DNA of 11,347 bases. Source: Planctomycetota bacterium. Its GTDB lineage: Bacteria > Planctomycetota > Phycisphaerae > UBA1845. Below are positions 1-6,678 of this stretch, piece by piece. The stretch's first letter is position 1, and the number at the start of each line of letters is the position of its first letter. The notes below the pieces were generated by a model. That model saw only the letters and a program-made list of their open reading frames with translations, searched no databases and had not been told where the DNA came from. The stretch is from NCBI GenBank assembly GCA_022567365.1, contig JADFHG010000058.1, forward strand, positions 1 through 11,347, written 5' to 3'. The translations under genes and the position numbers were made by a program.

Positions 1-69
1 TTCCACGGGCCGTAAACGCGGGCGATACGAAACATCTCCTCGTTCAATCCAGGAATCACAGCCCGACGG

Positions 70-107
70 CAGCCCGTTGAAAAAGTGCGGCACGGGCTTC
101 AAGCCCG
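70..107. repeat. Dispersed GCCCRTTGAAAA motif followed by a palindrome
   Basis: The motif CAGCCCGTTGAAAAA (70-84) is followed by the near-perfect palindrome CGGGCTTCAAGCCCG (93-107). The same leading motif, CAGCCCATTGAAAA or GGCCCATTGAAAA, bounds both arms of the inverted repeat at 3479-3597. In all three cases a short self-complementary core follows. The cores differ, so this is either a related repeat or a solo copy with another core. Confidence 0.55.
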
Positions 108-126
108 GCACGTGTTTGGCGCGTAG

Positions 127-148
127 CGGCCGCCCCCTGTGGCGGCCG
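127..148 (-). terminator. GC-rich hairpin, possible end of the lipid operon transcript
   Basis: CGGCCGCC (127-134) pairs perfectly with GGCGGCCG (141-148) across a 6-nt loop. It lies about 170 nt past the stop of the last operon gene, which is read on the minus strand. There is no T tract on either side, so it is not a classical intrinsic terminator. It could stabilise a 3' end or act with Rho. Its role is inferred from position only. Confidence 0.35.
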
Positions 149-315
149 TAGAAGTTCGGGAGCGCTTCACATGCCCACGTCCGCCGCGGGGGGTGGACGC
201 TACATCGCGACTACCGTGCGCTGGCCGAAGAACCGCCGAACACGTACCCGGTCGGTGTACGCACCGGCAAAATGGCGGTGCCACACCCACAATCTCGACA
301 TCTTCATCTATGGTG

Positions 316-1707
316 CTACCCCGCGGCCAGCACGTGCATGTTCGCGATGGTAATCCCACTCATCATCGCCCCCATGATACCAAGAAAACCCTGATCCGTC
401 CCGCAGATGAACAGGTTGTCGATTTCCGTTCGTCCGTCGCGGCGCTTCGTGGGCGCCCCATAGACCGCGCCATCGATGTGCCCGGTAAATCGCTTGATCG
501 TCAGCGGAGTGAACATATCGCTGGCGACCAGGTGGCTGCGGACGTTCGCCAGATCCCGTCCCGCCCGCTCCAACGCACGCTCGACGCAGGCCCGCTTCTT
601 GTCCTCATACGCGGCCTGGTCAAGCTCCGCCCACCGATCATAGTTCGCCATCCACGTCAGGCGATAGATGCCCTCCGCCATATCCTCGTGCCCTTCGTAG
701 TTGTTCGGGCAACAGATGACCCCGCTCGTGATATCCACGGCATCGTCCGGCCGAACGAAACGAAACGACTCCTTGTCGTTGTAGAACGTGATCGTCGTAT
801 CGTACCCGAGCTTGGCCGGCGGCGTGTCCAGACAGAGTATGATCTCGACGAACGACACGCGCCCGACTGCGACGTCCGGCAGATCGGGCGGCGGGTTGGA
901 CAACATCGCCATGGTCTCGGGGTATCCGGCCGACGACAGTATGACGTCGGCACTTAGGGTCTCCCCGGAAGCAAGCGTCACGGACTCCGCCCGCGCCCCT
1001 CGCGTATTGATCCGCTCGACGCCGCATCGCATTTTGAGCGTCCCGCCGCAAGCCCGATATCGCTTGACCAAGGTCGTGATGATCTGCCGTACGCCGCGAC
1101 GAGGCCTGGCGAAACCCTGCAGGAAGATACTCTTGACCAGTGTGACGAAGTGCGTCCAATCGATGTCGGATTCGGTGGGGCTGCCGTAGTACATGATCGG
1201 GCAGAGCAACATCTCGATCAGCAGCGGGTCGCGAAGATGTTCGGCCAACACGGCCCTTCCCGACATCGGCGTGACGTCGATTCGGGTATCGTCGTGTGCG
1301 CGAATCACGTTCAGCAACGAACGAAACCGATCGATCTCGGCGGGGAAACAACGGGCGACCTCCTCCGTCAGCAGGTCCGGATCATTGCTGAACCTAAGCC
1401 GCGCGGAGGGGAACCGGATCTCGGACCCCAATTGAGGTCGCAAATCGAAGTCGTCGTAGTCGAGCCGCAGTTGACGCAACAGCTTCGTCAACGGCATGGC
1501 TCGCGCACCACGCTTCGCGTAGTTCGTCACCGCATGCAGCCCCACGTCGAACGCCCTGCCGTTAAGCGTGTAGTAGGAATTGAGCCCACCGTAGGCGTAG
1601 TGCTTCTCGAGAATGCACACGCGCTTGTCGAAATGGGCGAGTCGGATGCCCGCGCTGAGCCCGGACATACCGGCGCCGATGATGATGACGTCGTAGTCCA
1701 TGGGCAT
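316..1707 (-). CDS. FAD-dependent oxidoreductase, phytoene desaturase/CrtI-like
   Basis: A 463-residue flavoprotein of the NAD(P)/FAD-dependent amine-oxidase/CrtI type. The N-terminus carries the dinucleotide-binding fold: GAGMSG at residues 11-16 after a hydrophobic strand, and Glu34 at the end of the next strand for the ribose of FAD. A second FAD-contacting segment near the C-terminus reads NLFICGTDQGFLGIMGAMMSG, typical of carotenoid desaturases, isomerases and related retinol saturases. Enzymes of this family desaturate, isomerise or saturate polyene or acyl chains, usually at the membrane. The gene is last in the operon, 22 nt after the ACP stop, so a lipid-chain or polyene substrate is likely. 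The start ATG at 1707 is chosen because the Rossmann strand begins within a few residues. An ATG two codons later (1701) is equally possible, and no clear Shine-Dalgarno is seen for either. The exact reaction is unknown. Confidence 0.85.
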   Translation of the reverse strand: MPMDYDVIIIGAGMSGLSAGIRLAHFDKRVCILEKHYAYGGLNSYYTLNGRAFDVGLHAVTNYAKRGARAMPLTKLLRQLRLDYDDFDLRPQLGSEIRFPSARLRFSNDPDLLTEEVARCFPAEIDRFRSLLNVIRAHDDTRIDVTPMSGRAVLAEHLRDPLLIEMLLCPIMYYGSPTESDIDWTHFVTLVKSIFLQGFARPRRGVRQIITTLVKRYRACGGTLKMRCGVERINTRGARAESVTLASGETLSADVILSSAGYPETMAMLSNPPPDLPDVAVGRVSFVEIILCLDTPPAKLGYDTTITFYNDKESFRFVRPDDAVDITSGVICCPNNYEGHEDMAEGIYRLTWMANYDRWAELDQAAYEDKKRACVERALERAGRDLANVRSHLVASDMFTPLTIKRFTGHIDGAVYGAPTKRRDGRTEIDNLFICGTDQGFLGIMGAMMSGITIANMHVLAAG

Positions 1708-1729
1708 GCGTCACGCGACGCGAAGATAG

Positions 1730-1987
1730 CTATAATACGGCTGCTTGAAGCTTCGGAACGAGGTAGGCGACGGTTCCGTCGAGTGTGGCGAGCTGAGGAT
1801 AATCCTCCTTGGGCACCTCGACCTTGTAGCGCTTTCTGAGCTCCATGACGATGTCGAGAAAATCCATCGAGTCCATATCGAGTTGATCCCGCAGGCGAAC
1901 GTCTCCTTTCAGATCGGTAAGATCCGCATCCGGCGCGATGACCGCGATAATGTCCAAAACCATTTGCCTGATCTGCTGGTCGCCCAT
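1730..1987 (-). CDS. Acyl carrier protein
   Basis: An 85-residue carrier protein. The phosphopantetheine attachment motif is D-M-D-S-M-D, with the modifiable serine at residue 40, inside the usual acidic helical fold (VRLRDQLDMDSMDFLDIVMELRKRY). It carries growing or modified acyl chains on a 4'-phosphopantetheine arm. The ATG at 1987 is chosen because it is preceded by GAGG five nt upstream (1993-1996) and gives the normal ACP length. A GTG at 2041, six nt below the ketosynthase stop, would add 18 residues but has no Shine-Dalgarno. Its place between a ketosynthase and an oxidoreductase suggests a dedicated carrier for this pathway rather than the housekeeping AcpP. Confidence 0.88.
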   Translation of the reverse strand: MGDQQIRQMVLDIIAVIAPDADLTDLKGDVRLRDQLDMDSMDFLDIVMELRKRYKVEVPKEDYPQLATLDGTVAYLVPKLQAAVL

Positions 1988-1990
1988 GCC

Positions 1991-1996
1991 TTCCTC
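1991..1996 (-). promoter_or_regulatory. Ribosome binding site deciding the ACP start
   Basis: On the minus strand GAGGAA precedes the ATG at 1987, leaving 5 nt between GAGG and the start codon. The upstream in-frame GTG at 2041 has no comparable site. This favours the 85-residue form of the ACP. Confidence 0.55.
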
Positions 1997-2046
1997 GAAC
2001 CCTGTTTTCTTCAGTTCCGGTTTGCTTCCCGGTTTGTCCACGTTGA

Positions 2047-3285
2047 CTAGGCCGCGTAGCGCTTCACGACGACGGCCGAATTGATCCCCAACATCCCAAA
2101 CGAGCTATTCAAAATGAACCGAACGCGGTCCAACGCCTTCGGCTCGTTGATCACCAAATTGCGCACCATGCAATTCGGGTCAACCCGCGAAATATTGATC
2201 GTCGGATGCACGATGCCGTCCGTCAGTGCGCCCAGGTTGCCCGCCAACTCCAATGCACCGGCTGCACCCATCGCGTGGCCGATGAAACTCTTCGTATTGT
2301 TCACGTACACGTCGGGATAGTCGCCGAAGACGTCACCCAGCGCTTTCGCCTCCTGCTGGTCGCCCAGCTCGGTCGCAGTCGCGTGCGTGCTGACGATGTC
2401 CACGTCTCCCGGATCGATTCCCGCGCGATCGATCGCCAGCCGCATGCAGGCGGCGATCTGCCCTGGATCCGGCAGAACCGGGTCCGTGGCGTCCGAGTTC
2501 ATTGCGTACCCGACGACTTCACAAACCACCGTCGCACCGCGCTTAGTCGCATCCGCCAAGCGCTCCAGGGCAAACACGCATCCCCCTTCCGACACCACGA
2601 TCCCGTTGCGATCGACATCGAACGGGCGGCATGCCTTCGCCGGATCCTCATGCTGCGCGAGCGCGTTCTGGCTGGCAAAGCTCGCGAAAATGCCAAACGA
2701 TCCCGTCGATTCCGAGACACCGCCCGCGAGGGCGAGATCGACCTCGCCAAGCCTCAGCATCTGCACGCCCTGGATCAGACCCGCGTTGCCGGCGGCACAT
2801 GCCGCACCGATCGTATAGTGAGGGCCTCGGATCCCCAGCTTGACCGTCACCTCGCCCGCCGGGTTGTTTGCAACCGTCCGCGGGTTGTGGTGATGCGACC
2901 AATACCGGGTGTCATAGTCGTATTGACGGATAACGTCAATCTCGTTCTCTGTCTCGACCGTCCCATGCTCGGTGATGCCCAGGAAAACGCCAATCCGGTC
3001 CTTACAGTACGTCTGAAGATCGATACCGGCGTGAATAAGCGCCTCGCTCGCGCAATAGATGGACAGCGCACCGGCACGCGTTCCCCGCCTCCGCTCTCTT
3101 GCCGTTTGGTGTCTCGTTTCCTCAAAATCACACGTGCCCGCCAGCACCCGCCCCATGAACCTCGTTTCGATACTCGAAACGCCCGAAACGCCGTTGAGCA
3201 GACTACGGCGAAAAGACGAGAGGTCGTTGCCGTTGGGCGCGGTCAGTCCCACGCCGGTAATGACGATTCGTTCCGATTGTTGCAT
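2047..3285 (-). CDS. FabF-type beta-ketoacyl-ACP synthase (KAS II family)
   Basis: A 412-residue condensing enzyme of the decarboxylating KAS I/II family, which joins malonyl-ACP to an acyl primer. It has the Cys-His-His triad: Cys163 in GAACAAGNAG, His301 in STHATAT, and His337 in NNTKSFIGHAMGAAG, whose Lys332 is also conserved. The glycine-rich C-terminal FGMLGINSAVVV strand is typical. Around the first histidine the common N-A-H-G-T-S-T reads S-T-H-A-T-A-T, a divergent form that may mark a specialised clade. The ATG at 3285 is preferred because family members begin just before the (R)IVITGVG strand. The open frame extends to an ATG at 3420, which would add 45 residues without family resemblance. 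The ACP follows directly. The gene is separated from oleD by a large inverted repeat. It is probably a dedicated chain-elongating enzyme; substrate unknown. Confidence 0.88.
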   Translation of the reverse strand: MQQSERIVITGVGLTAPNGNDLSSFRRSLLNGVSGVSSIETRFMGRVLAGTCDFEETRHQTARERRRGTRAGALSIYCASEALIHAGIDLQTYCKDRIGVFLGITEHGTVETENEIDVIRQYDYDTRYWSHHHNPRTVANNPAGEVTVKLGIRGPHYTIGAACAAGNAGLIQGVQMLRLGEVDLALAGGVSESTGSFGIFASFASQNALAQHEDPAKACRPFDVDRNGIVVSEGGCVFALERLADATKRGATVVCEVVGYAMNSDATDPVLPDPGQIAACMRLAIDRAGIDPGDVDIVSTHATATELGDQQEAKALGDVFGDYPDVYVNNTKSFIGHAMGAAGALELAGNLGALTDGIVHPTINISRVDPNCMVRNLVINEPKALDRVRFILNSSFGMLGINSAVVVKRYAA

Positions 3286-3448
3286 CGATTCCGCACTCAA
3301 ACGTCGGAGACCAAACACCGGCCAGCTTGGGGCGCTGCGGGTCATCCCGCTGAACTCGCCCCATGTTAGCAGGATCCGCGCCAAATGAAACTTCGCGCCC
3401 CATGCTGTGCCTTGGCGCATGAATAACAGGTTACGCGGGCTGCGCGAC

Positions 3449-3467
3449 CGGGAGCGAGAGACTCCCG
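3449..3467. repeat. Small hairpin between oleD and the ketosynthase
   Basis: CGGGAG (3449-3454) and CTCCCG (3462-3467) can pair across a 7-nt loop. It sits in the 3286-3596 gap beside the larger inverted repeat, and no T tract follows. No function is assigned. Confidence 0.3.
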
Positions 3468-3478
3468 CCGAGCGGCCG

Positions 3479-3597
3479 GCGGCCCATTGAAAAACAGGGT
3501 ATTTTGCGGGACCGACTATCCAGTCGGTCGTCTTCGGGCCACCAGCGGCGTTTGACCGACTGGAAAATCGGTCCCACAGACATTTTCAATGGGCTGC
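3479..3597. repeat. REPIN/MITE-like inverted repeat element
   Basis: Two related units face each other. The left unit (3479-3529) begins GGCCCATTGAAAA and ends in the palindrome GACCGACTATCCAGTCGGTC. The right unit, read on the minus strand from 3597 to 3554, begins GCAGCCCATTGAAAA and ends in the matching palindrome with TTTT in place of CTAT. A 24-nt spacer (3530-3553) lies between them. The arms share the outer motif, the GYGGGACCGA segment and the inner palindrome, but differ in the length of the A/T-rich linker. The right arm starts at the last base of the oleD stop codon. This layout (two short palindromic units in opposite orientation) resembles REPIN elements. It could also attenuate transcription between oleD and the ketosynthase gene. 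Confidence 0.75.
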
Positions 3598-4667
3598 TAA
3601 CCGTCAACCGACGAAGCCTTCACGAACCCGGTTCGTGGTGCGCTGCCGTTCTCGCGCCCGTCCGCCTTGAGCCAGTCGATGAGGCGGGTGAACCCGTCGG
3701 CCGTCGAAATCCCGACCTGGTACCCGAAATCGCGACGCGCACCGGAAATATCGAAATAGTGGCTCGTGGCTAGTTGAGCCGCGACAAAACGGGTCATCGG
3801 CGGCTCCGCCTCCCCGGGAATCAGCCGGTACAGCATTTCCAACCATCCGCCGATCCGACGGGCAGTGCCGTATGCCATAGACCGCTCGACCGGCCGAACG
3901 CCTATGGCTGCCAGGATCTCGTTCAACCACGGCCAAAGACGGACGGGTTCGCCCTGACTTATGAAATATGCCCTTCCGGCACAAGGCGAATCCGGAGCGA
4001 GCGCGTCCGCCGCCATCAGGTGAGCCGCAGCGGCGTTGTCGATGTAGGTGATGTCCACCAGGTTTTCGCCCGTTCCAACGCGCTTCAACCTACCGCGCCG
4101 CGCACGATCGATGACCCGTGGAATCAGGTGTGGGTCTCCGGGACCCCAGACGAGATGGGGCCGCAATGCCACCGCCGAAAGCACGCCGGTGCCACCGACG
4201 ATTCGTGTCCCGTTCGCCGCAAGCACCCGCCGCTCGGCCTCCGCCTTCGTAGCCGGATAGTGCGCGAGGTATCGCGACGGATAGGGCTGCGATTCGTCCA
4301 CACCGCAAAGTTCCTCGTCGCCGAATACCACGCTCGGCGTGCTCGTGAATACGAGTCGCTGAACGCCGCATGCTGCGCAAGCATCGATGACGTTCTGAGT
4401 GCCGTCCACGTTGATCTCGCGAAACCGCGCGGCCGGCCCCCAGATCGCAGCAATAGCCGCCGTGTGAAAGACGCAGTCGACGCCCGCACACGCATTGCGC
4501 ACGGCACCGGCATCGCGGATATCCGCCTGAACCGTGTGGATTCCCGCCGCCGTCAGCTCGGGGTAGTCGCGGCGCCCCAACGCCGTCACCTCATCGCCCC
4601 GTTCGTGCAACATGCGCACGATCCGACTGCCGATGAAGCCCCCGCCGCCCGTAACCAGCGCCCTCAT
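3597..4667 (-). CDS. oleD: OleD-like NAD(P)-dependent 2-alkyl-3-ketoalkanoate reductase (extended SDR)
   Basis: A 356-residue extended short-chain dehydrogenase of the 3-beta-HSD/epimerase type. The nucleotide-binding motif TGGGGFIG is at residues 6-13. The catalytic Tyr137-x-x-x-Lys141 is in YPATK, with the S/T-rich strand FTSTPSVV at about 107-114. In the long-chain olefin pathway OleD reduces the 2-alkyl-3-keto acid to the 3-hydroxy acid that OleC then uses. The start ATG overlaps the oleC stop as ATGA, and AGAGG lies 5 nt upstream (4673-4677), so the two genes are probably translationally coupled. The name rests on the SDR signature plus the tight pairing with a clear oleC. Taken alone, the sequence would only support NAD-dependent epimerase/dehydratase. 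An inverted repeat begins exactly at its stop codon. Confidence 0.82.
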   Translation of the reverse strand: MRALVTGGGGFIGSRIVRMLHERGDEVTALGRRDYPELTAAGIHTVQADIRDAGAVRNACAGVDCVFHTAAIAAIWGPAARFREINVDGTQNVIDACAACGVQRLVFTSTPSVVFGDEELCGVDESQPYPSRYLAHYPATKAEAERRVLAANGTRIVGGTGVLSAVALRPHLVWGPGDPHLIPRVIDRARRGRLKRVGTGENLVDITYIDNAAAAHLMAADALAPDSPCAGRAYFISQGEPVRLWPWLNEILAAIGVRPVERSMAYGTARRIGGWLEMLYRLIPGEAEPPMTRFVAAQLATSHYFDISGARRDFGYQVGISTADGFTRLIDWLKADGRENGSAPRTGFVKASSVDG

Positions 4668-6448
4668 CGCAGCCTCTTCGCCGCCCAGACGGCCAAGGCC
4701 TCGCGATTGATCTTCGCGTTGTGCCGGACATCGACCGGCAACGAGCGATGGAAGAGGATGTCCCGAATATCTCGCGTCAGGTCATTCGCCCGACCGAGTG
4801 CCAATAGCTCCGCGGTGAATCGCGCCGCGCGCTTCCGGGAAGGGAAGCGGCCGACAATCGGCTCCACCACGACGATCGGCCGCTGCGCACCAATCGCGCC
4901 GATACCGACCAGCGCCGATCGCGCGACATGGTCATGTTGGTTGAATATGGCCTCGCACCGAACGCTGAACAGTGTACCACCTGCCGTTTCGACCCGATGG
5001 CCCTTGCGCCCGCACATCCAGATCCGCCCATCCGCGTCGCGATAGCCGATGTCCCCGATTCGATGCCAGATCCGGACTGACGGTTCCTCGCCCGGTGGCG
5101 CCTTCGCCTTCGGAGCACCGGCCCCATTCGCACACCCGTTTGGCACAACTTCCCGAATCTTCGCAAGCCGGTCGGCGTCGGGCCGGCCGAAGTACGCCTT
5201 GGTGACGACCTCGCCGGCCACGACAATCTCCCCAAGTTCTCCGTCGCCCACCTCGAGGTCGTCCGACCATTCCGCGATTGCGTCGTCGCTGATTCCGATA
5301 AACCGCACATCCGCGCCGGGAAGTGCGCGGCCCACGCAAATGCCCGCGCCGCGTCGGGTTCGATCGCTCGGACCGCTGAGAATCTCCCTACCCGAGATCG
5401 ACGAGATGGGGAGACACTCGGTTGCCCCGTAGGGCGTATGGACATCGGCTTCGGGGCCAAGCACGTTGCGAATCCGTTTGATGATCTCCGGCTGCACCGG
5501 CGCCCCGGCGATCAGAATCCTGCGGAGACTCGGCAGCGTGATGCCATGTTCCTGGCAGTATCGACCAACCCGACTCCAAATCGCCGGGGAACCGAACGTG
5601 TTCGTCACGCGGTGGTCTCGGATCGCATTCACGATCTTCGCGGGATCGACGCGCGCCGGCCGGCTCGGATCCATTTCCGGAATGACACTCGTCATGCCCA
5701 TGGCCACACTGAAGAGCGCGAACAAGGGGAACGCCGGCAGGTCAACTTCGCCCGGTTCGATACCGTAGTGGTCGCGAATAGAGCGCACCTGCGCCTCGAA
5801 CTGCGCGTGTTCATACACGACGCCCTTCGCCGGACCGGTCGCGCCGCTCGTGAACAGGATGGCCGCAGTCTCACCCGGCGCGGTCGCCGCGACCCTGAAC
5901 GTCTCGCCCGCGTCGCGCGCGAGTTCGTCTAGCGCCCTTCCGCCCCAAAACCAACGCCGTCCAACAGTCACCACGTGTTTGATCTTGCGAAATGCGCTCC
6001 TCCGGAGCACCCGCACGGCGTGGGCCGCCGGCACGCCGATGAGACCGCCGGCGTCCACGTTGCGAATGCATTCGAGCAGACGCCCCAGCCCCATTCCCGG
6101 ATCGATCATCACCGGAACCGCACCGATCTTGAACAACGCGAACACCAGCGCGACGAAATCAACGCCCGGTCGGACCATTAGAATCACGCGCTCGCCCCGA
6201 GTGAACCCGGCCCCCGTCAGACCGTTCGCATAGCGGTTCGAGAGTGCCTCCAGCTCGGCGAACGTCCAGCTTTGGTACACCGGCTTTCCGCTTCTCTTGT
6301 CGCGGGCCTGCGTGACGATCACGGCGCGTTGGTGCGGCGCCTCCGCCGCCATGCGCGGCAGGTGGGCTGCGATGTTGATGGCACTACACAGAGTGGGTTC
6401 GACCGATGCGGTCGCGACATGATCGGCACTGGCCACGAATCCACTCAT
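4664..6448 (-). CDS. oleC: OleC-like AMP-dependent ligase (beta-lactone synthetase)
   Basis: A 594-residue member of the ANL adenylating superfamily. OleC enzymes turn 2-alkyl-3-hydroxy acids into cis-beta-lactones using ATP. The P-loop LFTSGATGPAKGVVYEH is at about 198-214, followed by the OleC-typical stretch YGIEPGEVDLPAFPLFALF. The A5 motif is PYGATECLPISSI, the hinge region is IGYRDADGRIWMCGRKGHRVET, and the C-terminal lysine segment is HNAKINREALAVWA. The family is therefore clear. The frame is open up to a TTG at 6526, but a promoter with its -10 at 6488-6493 lies inside that extension. The ATG at 6448 gives a short leader, though its Shine-Dalgarno is weak. It is the first gene of the operon and overlaps oleD by 4 nt. 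OleA and OleB, the usual partners, are not present here, so the real substrate may differ from the classic olefin route. Confidence 0.88.
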   Translation of the reverse strand: MSGFVASADHVATASVEPTLCSAINIAAHLPRMAAEAPHQRAVIVTQARDKRSGKPVYQSWTFAELEALSNRYANGLTGAGFTRGERVILMVRPGVDFVALVFALFKIGAVPVMIDPGMGLGRLLECIRNVDAGGLIGVPAAHAVRVLRRSAFRKIKHVVTVGRRWFWGGRALDELARDAGETFRVAATAPGETAAILFTSGATGPAKGVVYEHAQFEAQVRSIRDHYGIEPGEVDLPAFPLFALFSVAMGMTSVIPEMDPSRPARVDPAKIVNAIRDHRVTNTFGSPAIWSRVGRYCQEHGITLPSLRRILIAGAPVQPEIIKRIRNVLGPEADVHTPYGATECLPISSISGREILSGPSDRTRRGAGICVGRALPGADVRFIGISDDAIAEWSDDLEVGDGELGEIVVAGEVVTKAYFGRPDADRLAKIREVVPNGCANGAGAPKAKAPPGEEPSVRIWHRIGDIGYRDADGRIWMCGRKGHRVETAGGTLFSVRCEAIFNQHDHVARSALVGIGAIGAQRPIVVVEPIVGRFPSRKRAARFTAELLALGRANDLTRDIRDILFHRSLPVDVRHNAKINREALAVWAAKRLR

Positions 6449-6487
6449 CCACGTAGCGCTCTCGTTCGTTACCCCCGCCCGCGGCGC

Positions 6488-6516
6488 ATCATAGTTCACG
6501 CCGAATGGGGTGTCGA
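6488..6516 (-). promoter_or_regulatory. Sigma70-like promoter of the lipid operon
   Basis: On the minus strand TCGACA (6511-6516) is followed by a 17-bp spacer and TATGAT (6488-6493). Each hexamer differs from consensus at one position. The predicted transcript start is near 6481, giving a leader of about 30 nt to the oleC ATG at 6448. It lies inside the longer TTG-start reading frame, which argues against that start. Confidence 0.6.
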
Positions 6517-6545
6517 TTCGCAGCAATTGGGCTCGGACCGACTGT

Positions 6546-6588
6546 GCCCGCCAAGATCGGGCGACCCGCGACGCACCGTCGGCGGGTC
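6546..6588. repeat. Two adjacent strong hairpins upstream of the lipid operon promoter
   Basis: GCCCG (6546-6550) pairs with CGGGC (6558-6562). Directly next to it GACCCGC (6563-6569) pairs with GCGGGTC (6582-6588), and the inner GACG/CGTC (6570-6573/6577-6580) extends the stem to 11 bp with a 3-nt loop and one bulged G. Together with the hairpin at 6612-6638 they lie between the collagen-like gene and the oleC promoter. They may insulate the two units or help end transcription, but no T tracts are present. Confidence 0.45.
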
Positions 6589-6611
6589 GATGACCCGCAA
6601 GCGCAAGAACA

Positions 6612-6638
6612 GGGCTCCGCCCAAATGAGACGGAGCCC
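6612..6638 (-). terminator. Probable terminator of the collagen-like gene
   Basis: On the minus strand GGGCTCCG and CGGAGCCC form a perfect 8-bp stem with an 11-nt loop, about 40 nt after the stop codon of the collagen-like gene. The sequence after it, TGTTCTTG, is only moderately T-rich, so termination may be partial. Confidence 0.5.
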
Positions 6639-6678
6639 CGCTGGATCGTTCTTCAATGTTTCAAATGCTTCGAGGAAT

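Larger units (their letters stand above)
1..315. other. Intergenic region downstream of the lipid operon
   Basis: No convincing gene was found. The stretch contains a CAGCCCGTTGAAAAA motif at 70-84, a short palindrome at 93-107 and a strong GC hairpin at 127-148, all listed separately. On the minus strand, codons from 59 to the left edge read plausibly as protein (…LNEEMFRIARVYGPW). They could be the first codons of a gene running off the left end, but no well-spaced ribosome binding site supports a start, so no CDS is called. The rest (149-315) shows nothing recognisable. Confidence 0.5.

Noticed and set aside
1..59. Possible 5' end of a minus-strand gene running off the left edge
   Set aside because: The codons look plausible, but fewer than 20 residues are visible and no well-spaced ribosome binding site precedes the GTG at 59 or the ATG at 35. 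The evidence is too thin for a CDS call.
139..957. Long plus-strand open frame of 272 codons
   Set aside because: It lies mostly antisense to the FAD oxidoreductase, whose cofactor motifs are clear. The translation is Arg-rich with no recognisable family, as expected for a shadow in GC-rich DNA.
2206..3369. Plus-strand open frame of 387 codons
   Set aside because: It is antisense to the ketosynthase, which has its full catalytic triad. The translation has no family features.
3774..5045. Plus-strand open frame of 423 codons
   Set aside because: It is antisense to oleD and the end of oleC, both with intact motifs. Its length reflects the lack of stop codons in GC-rich antisense frames.
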